Position numbers and translations under genes: made by a program. Shown piece after piece: positions 13,901-27,700 of a DNA stretch of 64,000 nucleotides; the stretch's first letter is position 1, and each line of letters begins with the position of its first letter. Source of the stretch: Magnolia sinica (taxonomy: Eukaryota > Streptophyta > Magnoliopsida > Magnoliales > Magnoliaceae); contig NC_080578.1 in the NCBI RefSeq assembly GCF_029962835.1, positions 47,981,001 through 48,045,000 on the forward strand, written 5' to 3'. The notes beneath the pieces were generated by a model, which was not told the DNA's origin, did not search any database, and saw only the letters and a program-made list of their open reading frames with translations.

Positions 13901-16900
13901 GCCTCCATAGCCACTTCTTCTAAGCTCATGACTTTTTATCACAACCATCATTTCTGATTTTTTTTTTAATACGCCAAGCTTCCAATCATCCGGCATAAGT
14001 GAAATAATTTTGTTAGAAAAGCTTAAACATTAGTGCACATATGAGAAAGATATCAACTCACCCATAAATATAAACTAGAATTCAGCATCCTTCAACTAAA
14101 ACAAAGAAAATACAAAAGGAAGCATCACATAGCATGGAAGACCAAAATCTCGATCCTTACCTTTGTTAAACCTATTACATAGGTGTTCAAACAAGGCTCA
14201 TATGTAAATTGAAGGAAATGAAGTGGAAAATCATAAATATTGATATAATTTTAGTATTTTACTAGATGCTGGATAGTTATTTAAGTTGTGGAACTGTGTA
14301 TCTTTCATGAATTATACTTCACAAAAAAAATAAAATAAAATAAAATAAAACAAATAAATAAAAAATTCTCTCTTCAAGACAACCTCTTTGCATATTATTA
14401 TGATGAACACTACATAAAAGCGAAACAAGCTCCAAATACAGCAAAAGAATAAAGTTGAGTAAAAGGAGACATCATATCACACGAATAACCTCATTTATCC
14501 ACAAGCCAACTTTTTCCAATGGTCTTGATATAGTGAAGAAAATCCCTTGCAGAAGCCTCGACTGTAAATAATCCAGCTTTTCACCAATTAAAAACCCCTT
14601 CTGCCTTTCAGTAGCATATCCGCGCCTGTACAAGAAGCGATGATTATATACAAAAAAAAAAAAAAAAAAGAGCCGACTAGCAAGTAGTTTCAGGCCATAT
14701 TACTGTTGAAGGGGACTCCAAGAATGCCATTTGCTGGGCATCATCTTCCTGCAAGGCCCCTTGGAAAAGGCGATTTATGGTCAATTAGATTTTATTGATG
14801 TCTGGTGCCAGCCCCACTTCTTTTCAGATTATCCTCGAGGTGGCAATGCCTTAGCCAATAGCTTGGCCAAAGAAGATGTCTCAAAGTCTTCCCTTGTATG
14901 AGTGTATCCAAATTTCAGTATTCAAAATCATTCAGTGATCTCAGAGGCAGAGCACCAGTAGTTATAGTGTTCCTTGTTGCATAGGGACACTCAGATGGTC
15001 CAAATGATTGATATGGACTGTCCATCAGGTCAAACACACATTTCATTGCCAAACAATGCAAATTCATCATGATACAATGACTCTAACCACCTAGTAAGCA
15101 TCTATAAAATCAACAACTAGGGTCATTTATATAAAATTAGGTCCAATCAACAATTTGATACATCTATTTGTTGGAACCCACCATAGATTGGTTGTGGTTC
15201 TAAAGCATCACTTTTATCAGATGATCCTAACCATCCCATCCATGGCATGGAACATGGATAGTAATAAGAAAGAAGGTCATCTTACTAATAGATTCAATCA
15301 TCCGATTGCTTCTGAGTATTCATTGTAACCATGAAATATGTGCTCAACCTATTGGACAGTCCAGATCAACTGTTTGAGCTGTCCAAGTGTCCAATTCAAC
15401 TAGGGGCACTATAACTAATCATTTCTCTATTTCAAGTGATTGAAGTCTAGATAAGTTGTCATCATTACGGAGATACTGGGTCAATAAATCTAAAAACAAA
15501 GACCTATAATTAGAGATAGCTGCGTAGCACAAAAAAATTGTCTAATCAGTGTTGTTAACAAATGTCTTAAATATGAGGAAATTCGACTAGCCCGAGAAAG
15601 TTCGGCTGAAAGTCCAGCAACAATGTATTTTGGAACTTCCAAGAAATTCGACTAGTCGGAGGTCAGGTTCGACTAGTCGGAGGTTACGCAGATTGTGCGC
15701 TTCGACTAGCCCGAGCTCTGGTTCGACCAGTCGGAGGTTACACAGATTGTGCACAGACTGCATAAATTTGAGGTGGATTCCGGACTATTCCAAGTCGGTA
15801 CGAAAGTAGGGTTTCCTAATTTATAAATAGGAGTTCCTAGGGTCATTATAAGATATTTCAAGGTTTCTTAAAAGTATTCAAAGGGTTTCTAAAAGGGTCT
15901 AGAGCTTGCAAAGGGTGTAGCAAGGGTGAGATTCGAGGTTGTTCGAATCGGGTAAGTCCTTTCTCTTTGTAACTTTTGCTTTCATGGTGAAGATCTGTCG
16001 CTTTGTGCCGTGGTTTTTTTCTCGTATGGGTTTTCCACGTTAAATCTTTGTGTTCTCTTGTGTTTGCTTAGTGCTCTTGGATTGCTATCCTAGACCCATC
16101 TCTGTGTGATTCCGCAGAACAATCCCCAACAAGTGAAATCAAAGCAATCATTGGGACAGATTTGAATCTACAGGATTAGCATCAATGGGAAGCACTAGGT
16201 ATGATATTGAGAAGTACTCGGGGAAAAATAACTTTGAGTTATAAAATATCAAGATGATCATTTCCTTAACCAAGCAAGGTGAGGATGGTGCTCTTGAGGA
16301 AAGAAAGTCTACTATGACTAACAATGATTGAAATACTCTTGATAAGAAGGTATTATCCTCGATCCGTTTATGTTTCACGGATGAGGTCCTCTATAATGTT
16401 TTGAGAGAGAAAACTGCAGCTGGTTTATGGGCGAAGTTAGAGTATATTTATACTAAAAAATCCACTGAGAATCGCCTACACTTGAAGCTACAGTTGTTTA
16501 CCTTCAGATTGGCAGAGGGTGGAGATGTGGAGGCCCACGTCAGTAATTTTAATAAACTGATTTGCAAATTGCTGGACATGGAGGAAGTGATCAAACATGA
16601 AGATCAAGCATGTATATTATTGAATACTCTACCACCACCATATGAGTCATTCAGGGACTCATTGTGCACTGGAAATAAAACCCTAAGTGTGGACACCGTT
16701 ATCTCAGCCCTTCAAGGGAAGGTCATGAGAAAGATGAACGGTGGCTTGGGGTCATCTTCTGATGCACTGTTTACAAGGAGAAGAAATACTGAGCGAGGTA
16801 GAGGATCTTCAAGACCTAGATCCAAATCCAAGGGCAAGGGCAAAGGAAAACTAAAGTGCTAGAACTGTGGGAAGAATGGACACATGAAGAAGGATTGCAC

Positions 16901-19900
16901 AAATCTTAAAGCGAATAAAGAAAACTTATAAGCTTCTTCCAGGGAGGCCAATGTTATCACATCTGATGAAGAAACAAGTGGAGGTGATGTTTTGTCTGTG
17001 TCTATGGTCGGACACTTGCATGACAATCTTAGAGATGAGTGGATCCTTGACACAGGAGCATCATATCACATGACTCCTCATCGAAGTTGGTTCGCCAGTT
17101 ACAAGGAATGCAATGGTGGATAGGTCTTTATGGGCAATGAGAATGCCTATAATGTTGTGGCTATTGGTACAGTGATCATTAAGGTGTTTGATGGGATGGA
17201 GCGTACCTTGACTGATGTCAGGCATATTCCTGATATGAAGAAAAGTCTAATTTTTCTTGGTGCACTAGAGGCTATAGGGTGCAAGTTCACTAGTATTGAT
17301 GGTGTCCTTAATGTTTCAAAAGGGGCACTCGTGGTTATAAAAGCGCAAAGGTACGGAAACCTTTAGAGGTTAATCGGGAGCACTTCAACAGGTGCAGCTG
17401 CAGTGGCTGTTACAGATTCCACGTCTGTACATATGTGGCATGCTCGTCTAGGCCACATGAGCGAGCGGGGCACGAAGGTACTATCTGATCGTTATTTGAT
17501 TCCAATTTTTAAAAATTCCGATTTAGATATATGCGAGCATTGTATATATGGTAAACAATTTAGATTATCTTTTAGATCTAAAAAACATCTATGTAAGGGA
17601 GTATTTGATTATGTGCACTCTGACGTATGAGGGCTATCGCCAGATGTTTCCATTGGGGGGTCGTCATGGTTTATTTCATTCATTGACGACTACTCCAGGA
17701 AAGTTTGTGTTTACTTCATAAAACATAAATCCGAAGTTTTCATCATATTCAAACAATGGAAGGCAATGGTGGAAAAACAGTCAGGGAGAAAAATAAATGT
17801 TTTAAAGACTGACAATGGTGGAGAATTTACTTCCACTGAGTTTAATGAATATTGCAAAGATGAAAGGATCATTAGGCACAACACAGTGCGCCACATGCCC
17901 GAACAAAAAGGTGTAGCTAAGAGGATGAATCAAACTCTCTTGGAGAAGGCCCGATGCATGTTAAGTAATGTTGCGTTGGGCAAGGACTTATGGACTGAGG
18001 TCATTAACACGGCTTACTACCTGGTGAATCGATCCCGGTGTATGGCAATTGAACGTAAAATCCCAGAGGAAACATGGAGTGGTCATAAGCTGGACTACCC
18101 AGATATGCGCATATTTGGTTGTGAGGCTTACTCTCATGTACCGTCAGTTGAGAGAGATAAGCTACACCATAGAGCCAAAAAGTACATCTTTGTTAGCTAG
18201 GGGCAAAGAAAAAGGTTTGCAGGTTAGCGAGGTTGTTGTATGGCCTGAAACAATCGCCTAGGCGGTGGTATAAAATATTTGATTCTTTCATGTTGAGTCA
18301 GAAATTTACTCGGAGTGAATACGACCACTGTGTCTATTACAAGACACTGAGTGATGGCAAATTCATCATCCTAGTATTGTATGTTAATGATATGTTGATC
18401 GCCTATCATAATATATCTAAAATCAACATACTGAAGACTCAGTTATCAGGGACATTAGAGATGAAAGATATGGGGGTTGCAAAGAGGGTTCTCAGCATAG
18501 ATATTCATAGAGACAGGAAAAGGAGCAGGCTTTGGTTATCACAAGCAGAATACTTTAAAAAGGTGCTGATCAAGTATGGGATGGACTAGGCAAAGCCAGT
18601 AAATGTTCCCCATCCGGCTCACTTCAAGCTTTCCTCAGAACAATGTCCAAATTAAATGAGGAAAAGCAGGTTATGTCTCATGTGCCTTATTCGAATGCAG
18701 ATGGCAATTTAATGTATGTCAAGGTCTGTACGAGACCAGATATTTCACAGGCAGTCGGTGTTGTGAGCAAATACATATCAAACCTCGGCAAGCAACATTG
18801 GGAAGCGGTGAAATAGCTACTTCGATACATTCGAGGTACGAAAGACTACGTCTTAACTTTTGAGAAGACAGGAGCAAAGTTAGTAGGGTATGTGGATTTA
18901 GACTATGCAAGCAGTGTGAATTCCAGAAAGTTGACTTCAGGTTACTCATTTGTACCAGCGGGTGGAACAATTAGTTAGATGTCGAAGCTTCAATCCATGG
19001 TAGCTCTTTCCATGACCGAAGCAGAATTTATGGCAGTGACAAAAGCGTTTAAGGAAGGTGTTTGGTTGAGAAGTATGATAAATCAGTTAGGGCTTCAGCA
19101 AGAAGCCGTGCCGGTTAATTGTGATAGCGAAAGCGCTAAAAATTTGGCTAAAAATTTCATTTATCACTCTTGTACTAAACACATTGATATTCATCACCAC
19201 TTTATCCAACAAGTGCTTGAGGAAGGAGGCGTAACACTGAAGAAGATTCACACCAGCGTGAATCCGGCAGACAAGCTCATTAAGGTCGTTCCTACAGAGA
19301 AGTTCAAGTTTTACACAACTTCTATGGGCTTGGCGATGGCGTAAAAGGAAGACGGAGTGTGCACGAGAAGCGTTAATTGAAGCTATGATGTGATGCAAAG
19401 ATAAGAGAAGAGAGCAAGAAGCTACACATTTGAAGATTGAAGACATGGTGGAGATTGTTGTTAACAGATGTCTTAAATCTGAGGATATTCGACTAGCACG
19501 AGAAAGTTCGGCTGAAATTCTAGCAATAATATATTTTGGAACTTCCGAGAAATTCGACCAGTCAGAGGTCAGGTTTGACTAGTCAGAGGTTGGGCAAATT
19601 GTGCGCTTCGACTAGCTCGAGCTCTGGTTCGACTAGTCGGAGGTTACGCAAATTGTGCGCGGATTGCGTAAATTTGAGGCGGATTTTGGACTATTCCAAG
19701 TCGGTGCGAAAGTAGGATTTCCTAATCTATAAATAGTTCCTAGGGTCATTCTAAGATATTCCAAGGTTTCTTAAAAGTATTTAAAGGGTTTCTAAAAGGG
19801 TTCTAGGACTTGTAAAGGGTGTAGCAAGGGTGAGATTCAAGGTTGTTCGAATCGAGTAAGTCCTTTCTCTTCGTAATTTCTACTTTCATAGTGAAGATTT

Positions 19901-21352
19901 GTCGCTTTGTGCCTTGGTTTTTTCCCAAAAGGGTTTTCCACGTTAAATCTGTGTTCTCTTGTGTTTGCTTGGTGCTCTTGGATTGTTATCCTAGATCCAT
20001 CTTTGTGTGATTCCGCAGAACAATCCCCAACAATCAATTTAGATGGAACATGCATTAGCCTAAAAACAAAGACCTATAATCAGAGATAGCATTGTCGCAG
20101 TTGAGGCCCTCCAGTGGAACATGCACGGCCCAAAAACCAATGCAATTTAATCATCATGTGGCCATGTACACATTAGAACGTGAGCGGCAAACGTACAATT
20201 TACTGTGGCACAAGATCCCATATGGGCTTAAAGGTTATGTTTTCTTAGCCATGGATCTGACAGCCATGGATGGGGATGCACCAAAAGAATCTCTCAGATT
20301 GGAAGATCCTATCAATCCAATCTTTAGTCTTTTCTTAAATGTGGATGTTTCTTTTCCTTTCTCTTAACCATCAATTTGTGGACCACATATTGAAGTTTTG
20401 AGTTTTCCGAATATAAAAGTTATTTGGGGAATTCCCCATCCACAGTGGGGCTCATCAGATCACTGGCCTGGATCAACACACCATGGACCCCAGATTTATG
20501 GAATCCTTAGAAACACTATATGTTTGCTCATTTCTTTATTTACAAATTTGCTTTCATTTCCTACTTGAACATTCATTATTTTTCCTTTTGACATTTTTCA
20601 ATGATGTCTGTGTATATTTAAATTTCTAAAAGATTTATCATAGAGAGGAAAAAAAAAAAGGACTCGCCAGAGTCACCTGGTTAATTTTTGAGTCAACGTA
20701 AGGGTCTGCCCAAGTCTGAACCAAGTCACAAGTTTCCGGCATTGGCTAATTGTAATCTCGCCATTATAGACAGCATACCAAGCTCAATTCTAATAGGGTT
20801 GGTCAACTGGATGCGGTTAGGCTGAAACTTGATGGCGATTACATCAGCCTCAGTGCATGTTGTTCTTCCTAGCTATATAGAACACGTGCAGGTGTAGATT
20901 TGCCTCTCTCGTTCTCTCTTGTTTATGGCCTTAGAGGATTCTAGCATGAACTCTACGGATATAAGAGAGAGTATGTTGCAGTGGCTTTTTGAGGTGCCCT
21001 CTGATAAGACTTTATATCCTTGTTGAGGAAGGTTGCGTCAGGTTGGCAACCTGCATAAAATTTTCTTTTTAAGGATTCCAAAGATTTATTACACAAAATA
21101 AGGATGACAAGGCATAGAGCTGTTCACGAGTCGAGTCAGCTCGACTAACTCGCTTGACTCAGCTCGAGTCAGCTCAGGATTGACTCGGCTTGAATGGCTG
21201 AGTCGGGCCGACTCAAGCTTAAATAGTGGAGCTCGAGTTGAGTTCGAGCCGAGTTCGACCAGGGGCCATTTTAACTCGACTCGACTCGACTCGACTCGAA
21301 ACTCAAACTCAAGCTTGGCTCGGCTCGATTAGGAATAGGTTTAGGTTTTCTA

Positions 21353-21389
<37 letters not shown>

Positions 21390-21711
21390 CTGTAAAAGAA
21401 AACCCTACCCCAAGTAAAACTGTAAAAGAAAACCCTACCCCACCCCGCCACACGGCCCTCTTTCTTCCTCCCTTTCCCTTTCTTCCTCCCACCCGGCACC
21501 CAGCCTGCTGCCTCCGCACACCCGCCCGACGAGCAACGCTACCCGAACGTCCACGGTCCACCCGATCTTGCCCAATCGGCCAATCCCGACATTCCGACAA
21601 GGTGCACGAATCTGTTTCTTCCTCTTCTTAATATTCTTCTTCTTCTTCTTCTTCTTAATCTTTTTTTTTTCCCTGTTTCTTAATCTAATGATAGTGGTGT
21701 TTTCTAACGTA

Positions 21712-21776
<65 letters not shown>

Positions 21777-24700
21777 CTTACATTTTTTTAATTGAATGAT
21801 GCTAAAATGCGCAGTTAGGTATTTTGCTAAAATCTCCACTTCCTTTCTTCCATCTCGTTATTAATGGTGCTTTAAAGGACTTTTGATGAACATGCCCCTC
21901 AGAATAGTTAACTTTAGAAGGTTTCTCGTCTATTTCCAGCAAAATTGAGGGCTGTTTAGGAATTTGCTTTTTAGTTGATATTGAAAGTTGTGACGGCAGC
22001 TGATGCTCGCCCCTTCTTTGATCTTTTGATCTGGAACGGATGAAATTGCTGTAATAAATAAGCTCTACTCTGATTGATTTTGCCGTTCTCTCCTACAACC
22101 CTTTATCTTTTCTGCTAACTTGAGTTCTGCCATTGTGGGGATTTGAATTCACTGAGCTGCTTAAATTCATAAAGACCCCAAAGCCCTTTACTGATATCAG
22201 CCTGATTCTTGATATTTATTTTAGATCTTGGAAGTGTTATTTGTGATCTAATTACTTGAGGAAATTACATCTATTGTCCTGATGTGATTGATTTGTTAAA
22301 GCTGTAGCTTGGGTGTGGGTCAATCTGAATCCTATTGACCCAACCTGATTTTGGGGTTGGGTTATTAAGGTTCTCCAGTTGGGTTTGGATTGGAAACCAC
22401 CAACCTGGTTTGAAGTTGGGTCTCATGTGTTGGACTTTGGGTTGGGTCCCCTTTAAATATCCTCAGTGGACTGTCATTTGCATAACGGTTTTGGTGGATG
22501 TATCCATCACCACAGATGTGGGTCTTGTCCTGTATTGCCTCTGTATTGAGCTGATACAGATGTATTGTTCATGGGTGATCCTGGTATGTTTTGGGAGACG
22601 TGTATTGGATTTGGATGATTTGTCAAACCATGCCATGGACTGGAGAATCCCCAACTTATTGAGGAAGATTGTTTGAGTTGTTAGATTACTTATCCTATAA
22701 TATATATATTAAATACCTATATACTCTTGTACTAATTTTTAACCGTCCAATAATGTCCATCAGTACAAAAGAAAGATAATAGACTTAAATTTCTGTTTAT
22801 GATGATATGAACAAGCTTGAGCTCGACTCGAGGTAAACTCGACTCGACTCGAACCACTAGCTCGACTCGACAACTTTGGCAAACAAGCCAAGCTTCAATG
22901 TTGAGCTCGAGGCCGAGCTCGAACTCAAGTACACCATGGACAAGCCAAGCCGAGCTTGGCCCACCTCAACTCGACTCGGCTCAATGCCCACCTCTAACAA
23001 GGCATCATCTGAATACAAAACAGGAAAGGCCCTGACAAGAGTATATAGGTATGTCCAGGTAAATTACAAAAGGCCCTGACAATCCCACAATCAAAGAGAA
23101 CTTTGCCCCACCCCATCACCGAATGCTTAGTTTTGAGAAAGACCGTCTCAATGTGGCTTCCAGAATTGCTAAAGACCCAGTAGTGGTCCTCGAGCCCACA
23201 CCGACTATAAAACAGCATGCATAAAGATCCGCCAAAGGGCTTTCCTCCTCTTGCATCCCATACCAATTCTGTTCCAAGCACCAAAGAAACCCCCCAATAG
23301 ATTGGAGCATTACCCGATCAACTCGGAAGATGGAAAGGATCCACCACATAGATTGGGAAAATGGAAATAACAGGTTTGAAACTTTGGCCTCTACTTTTAT
23401 CATGAATCCCGACATCTCACATGTCAAGTGATACAGAGTGGAATGGGATAACAGGATTCATCTGACTGACCCTATATGTTTACTCGTCTCGTGCGTCAAT
23501 GGAAATGTTCGTCTTAGGGAATACTATTTTTGTTCTTTGATCAAACAATGAAATTTACAGGGAAAAAAGTAAATATTGTACCAAAAAATATAGGAATTAC
23601 AACAATGGAAATGATTGATTCCCTATTTAAAAAGTTAGTATTGAAACACCTCCCTCAACAATAAAACATGCCGCCTCAGTCACCAGGCAATCAATAATAT
23701 ATCCACACAGGTCAAAAAAGTCCTTTAAAGAACATCTCTGTCTCAAGTGGAACATGCTAGATGAATCACAAAAACAGTGTGACATTTAAAATCATAGGAT
23801 CTAGATCAGCTCCCAATTCTTCAGTCCAATTCAAGTAATTCATATCTACATTACCTCAAAATCTCATGTATATTGAGTATCTCTGTCATCCTAATCACTT
23901 TAAAAAAATAATAATGATGATGATAATAAAAACAAGGGGACAAAGTCGTGAATGCATTCATAATCAAGCACTTCTGTAGGCAATACAATGCTGAGATAGT
24001 TACACAGCATCATTCAGAAACAGAGACATAATCGTAAGGTAATAGACCTTACCTGAATATTATTGCTTTAGAATCTGACGCTTTCTTCCAGTCAACATAT
24101 ATTGGCAATGTCAGGAGATAATCAGTATTTAATGCAGATGTCAGCAGCAAATCCGCAGCTGATAGTTCCTCAAACTCAGCATTGTGTAGAAGTTTCATGA
24201 AAGCTCGCTGGAAACGAGTCGCTACAGCAATTCTGCACGCAATTGCCTATCATAAGTAAAGTCCTAGCTAAATGATAAAGATATTTAACCATTAAAAATG
24301 TACCTTAGCTGAAACATAGAATTGAGTACAAAATCAAGAATAAGAACACAGCTTGAGTGGCTACAGTTTTGAGCAATGAGTCTACCTACCAGACAGCAAA
24401 GGCATAATACAAGAGCATGTCTACAGACTCCGGTAGCAAACTGAATAAGAAGTAAAGAACCAGTATAATTAACAGATGCAGATCTTAAGGAAGAGGAAAC
24501 AAAGAAAGACTTCCAGTTCCTTCTTCAATACTGAAAATCAGAATTCTTTATCCCATGGGTAAAATCAGATTTCCAATACAATCACGATATTACTTGTCTT
24601 CTGACATTATTAGGAGAACATTATTCTTGATCTCACAGTTGCCTAAATGTTATGGCAGTAAACTTCCAACCATGATGGCCTAGCCTAGAGGGTGCATTGA

Positions 24701-27700
24701 ATCAAGTGCGGGGCTCACATGCACAAGATTGATCATAATAGTTGACCACTTAAGAAGTAATTTCACCTTATTTGTTGGTTTACAAGAATACATGTGAAGC
24801 GTCCCAACCAGTAAGTATCAAAGATTTCCTCAACCATCATTGTCAATTTATCATACTCATCATTGCCATCACTTACCAAATTCCAGTCACTGCCAGATGG
24901 TGACGCCCAATGATGATCATCGGTGGTTGATGGATGATAGTAGCATTGAAGATTAGGAAGGGAGAGAGGAAAAAGAACTAGGAAAAAAGCAACTCCTTGT
25001 TTTGGTTTAAAATTTTCATCCAAACTGGGACATTTCCTGTCAAAAAATTTTCCAAATGAAAATTTTGTTCCAAAGCAAATCAAGTAGCCAAATATGGGTA
25101 CTGTAAAATTCCTCAAAATGGAACATCTTTTTCCACCCCACCATTCATGTTTCCAAATAACCCTTAAAGCTTCATCATGAAATTAGCCGAATAGTTTGAG
25201 GTAAATCTTCAACATATTTCATATTTATAATATATCCAAGTCCTCTTTCATCAAACCACTAATAAGGTGATGTAGAGTGGGTCATGGACACTTTCATGGC
25301 AAAGATGGACCCGAGAAGGCCCGATTGGAGTCGGAAATGATCCGGACCACCAGAACCTTAAAACAGTCGTATCTCGCAAACTAGAATGAGTTTTTCGACA
25401 TATCATATGTGATTTTGGGGTAGGAGAAGCTACTTTAGACAACCAACCCACTATGCTAGGTTGCCCACGCCAAGTTTGAGAGATTCCATCAGATCGACGG
25501 TCAAAAGTCCCTTTTATTTTTGTTTTTACTATAAATAGTAAGTTTTAGTTTGATTATAACTTTTGATCCTTTGAGTTTTAGGAGTAGTGCCCAACATGAA
25601 AAAGGCTTAGAAAAATTAGGAGAAAAACGTGGTTAGGCCAAATTGGACACTAACTTTTTTGGCCGAAAACCATGAACTAGTAGGAATTGTGACAGTCTAT
25701 AAATAGTATGTTTACTACTTATAGTAAGTCATGTTTTTAGAGAGTTTGAGTCTAAAACTTCGTCCTAGGTTTGAGCTCATTATTTAAAGGTTGTAAATTC
25801 ATTCTTTTTTAATCATCAATTAATTTATTTTCAAATTTATTAGATATTATTTATATTTTATCCCTCGTGAATTCGAGGAAACTCTATGAGGAATCCAGAG
25901 AGCTCCGTGGATTCGGAGTACTTATCCCTGAGGAAGACGATGATCGATCTCATCACGTCCTTTCCTACGTCAATTGGCATCGGAGCGAGGACTCCCCTCG
26001 AGTTGATGGCAAGTTACAACAGAATGGACCAAAATCCTATGGACGATGATCTAGGGATTTGTTATCTATTTGGAATATGGAAGCTCTCCACCGTGAGAGT
26101 CAATTGACCATGCAAGGGTTGCAGGCAACCCTTGACCCTATTGTGGATGCGCTAATTCTGCCCCGAGCCCAAGGCGATTCTCAACCGCCCATGATCGCTA
26201 TATGGCAAAACCCCGATTTCCATAGAGCGCTTCCAGAGGTAAATCGTAAGGCTACCCCAGATGAGTCTAGCTCTAGCAACGAGGACATCGGCAGCGTCGT
26301 TTCCCAATGACCAACCATGAAGACGATTAACTAGATCGTGCTAAAGAGAATATCGAGGTAAGGCCAAACTACCCAGTTTTAATGGCTTATTGCATATAGA
26401 AGACTTCCTTGATTGGTCATCCGAAGTAAAGCAGTATTTTTATTACATGGACGTGCCAGAACATAAGAAAGTGAAATTGGTTACGTTTAAATTAAAATCG
26501 GATGCTTCTGCATTGTGGGAGCAGTTATAATTCTCACGTGCCCGACAGAATAAGGCAGCCATCCAATCATGGCAACGGATGAGATGCCCTCTTTCATCAC
26601 GATTTCTCCCCAGTGATTATGAGCATATATTGTTCCACTAATACCAAAATTGTCGATAGGGGAATCGAACTGCCAAAGATTACACCAAAGAATTCCAGCA
26701 TTTGGCAATGTGGAATGACTTCTCGGAATTGAATTGCAGAAGGTAGCATGGTTCATAGGCGGTTTACAATCGGCAATTCAAGACCGAATTCAGATGAACC
26801 AGGTCAGGACCATGGATGAAGCGGTTCAGTTGACAGGTATGGCGGAAACACAGTTTGCAAGAATCCCTACTCGGCCTTATCCTTTGACTCAGCCCCCCAT
26901 GACGGGTCCAACGCAGGATTTAGCGCTAGCCAAATAAAGGGAACCAGTAGGAGGGCATCCTCAACCTCCTACAACCATAAACCATGACACAAGGAGCGGT
27001 CCATCTAGACTTTAACATGCAGCACCCACAACGACAGATCTAAGTATGATTCCAAATCTTTATGGTTGACTAAGGCCAAACAATTGTTACCGATGTGACC
27101 AACCGGGCCACTTATGAAACACTTGCCATTAGTACCTCGTAACCCACTTGGCCATTAACGAAGGGGCACTGAAGGTGAGGCAGCAGAAGAAGGCCCTGGA
27201 TTTGATGAAGATGAACAAACCGCTGAGGAAGGAGCTGATGATGAAGAATGGTTGATTGAGGATCATAGCAAATCATTGGTCATGAGGCGATTATTGTACA
27301 CTCCAAGGAAGGAGGTGCACCCACAGTGGCGTAATATTTTCCATATGCAGTGTACCGTCAACGGCAAGGTCTGTGATGTAATTATAGACAGTGGCAGTAG
27401 CGAGTAAATCATCTCGAAGGTGATACTAGAAAAGTTGTGGCTACTTACGACAAAACATCATTTCCCTTACTGGATTGGGTAGATAAAAAATATGAACGAG
27501 ACTAGGGTAACTGAACAATGCACTATCTCATTTTCAATTGGTAGAAATAATAAGGATCTAAGTATTTTGTGACGTGGTCGACATGGAAGCATGTCATATG
27601 TTACTCAGTTGACCATGGCAATCTGACCATGATGCGACCTACCGAGGATGAGACAATGTTTACGTCTTGTCAAGGTTGGTCAAAAAATGATTTTTGCCCT

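Larger units (their letters stand above)
15550..20032 (+). mobile_element. Ty1/copia (Tork/Tnt1-like) element with both LTRs, broken
   Basis: A 4.48-kb element lies in intron 3, antisense to the DUF3754 gene. Both LTRs start TGTTGTTAACA and end CCCCAACA. Flanking ATCAG and ATCAA look like a 5-bp target duplication with one change. Parts in order are gag (about 16200-16860), CCHC knuckle ([11 protein letters not shown]), protease ([13 protein letters not shown]), integrase ([16 protein letters not shown]; then a core region with LKTDNGGEF), reverse transcriptase ([21 protein letters not shown]) and RNase H ([13 protein letters not shown]). The order PR-INT-RT-RH is diagnostic of copia. The coding part has several breaks. 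The LTRs agree at roughly nine in ten bases by eye, so the insertion is old. Confidence 0.93.

Noticed and set aside
13600-13910. GATTCCATGCCAAACAGCC and GATTCCACATATCCAAACATGCC as ends of a MITE
   Set aside because: They are in the same orientation rather than inverted, and no target duplication could be found.
18719-18970. Minus-strand open frames across the copia RT and RNase H region, also 19087-19446
   Set aside because: They are antisense shadows of the pol gene.
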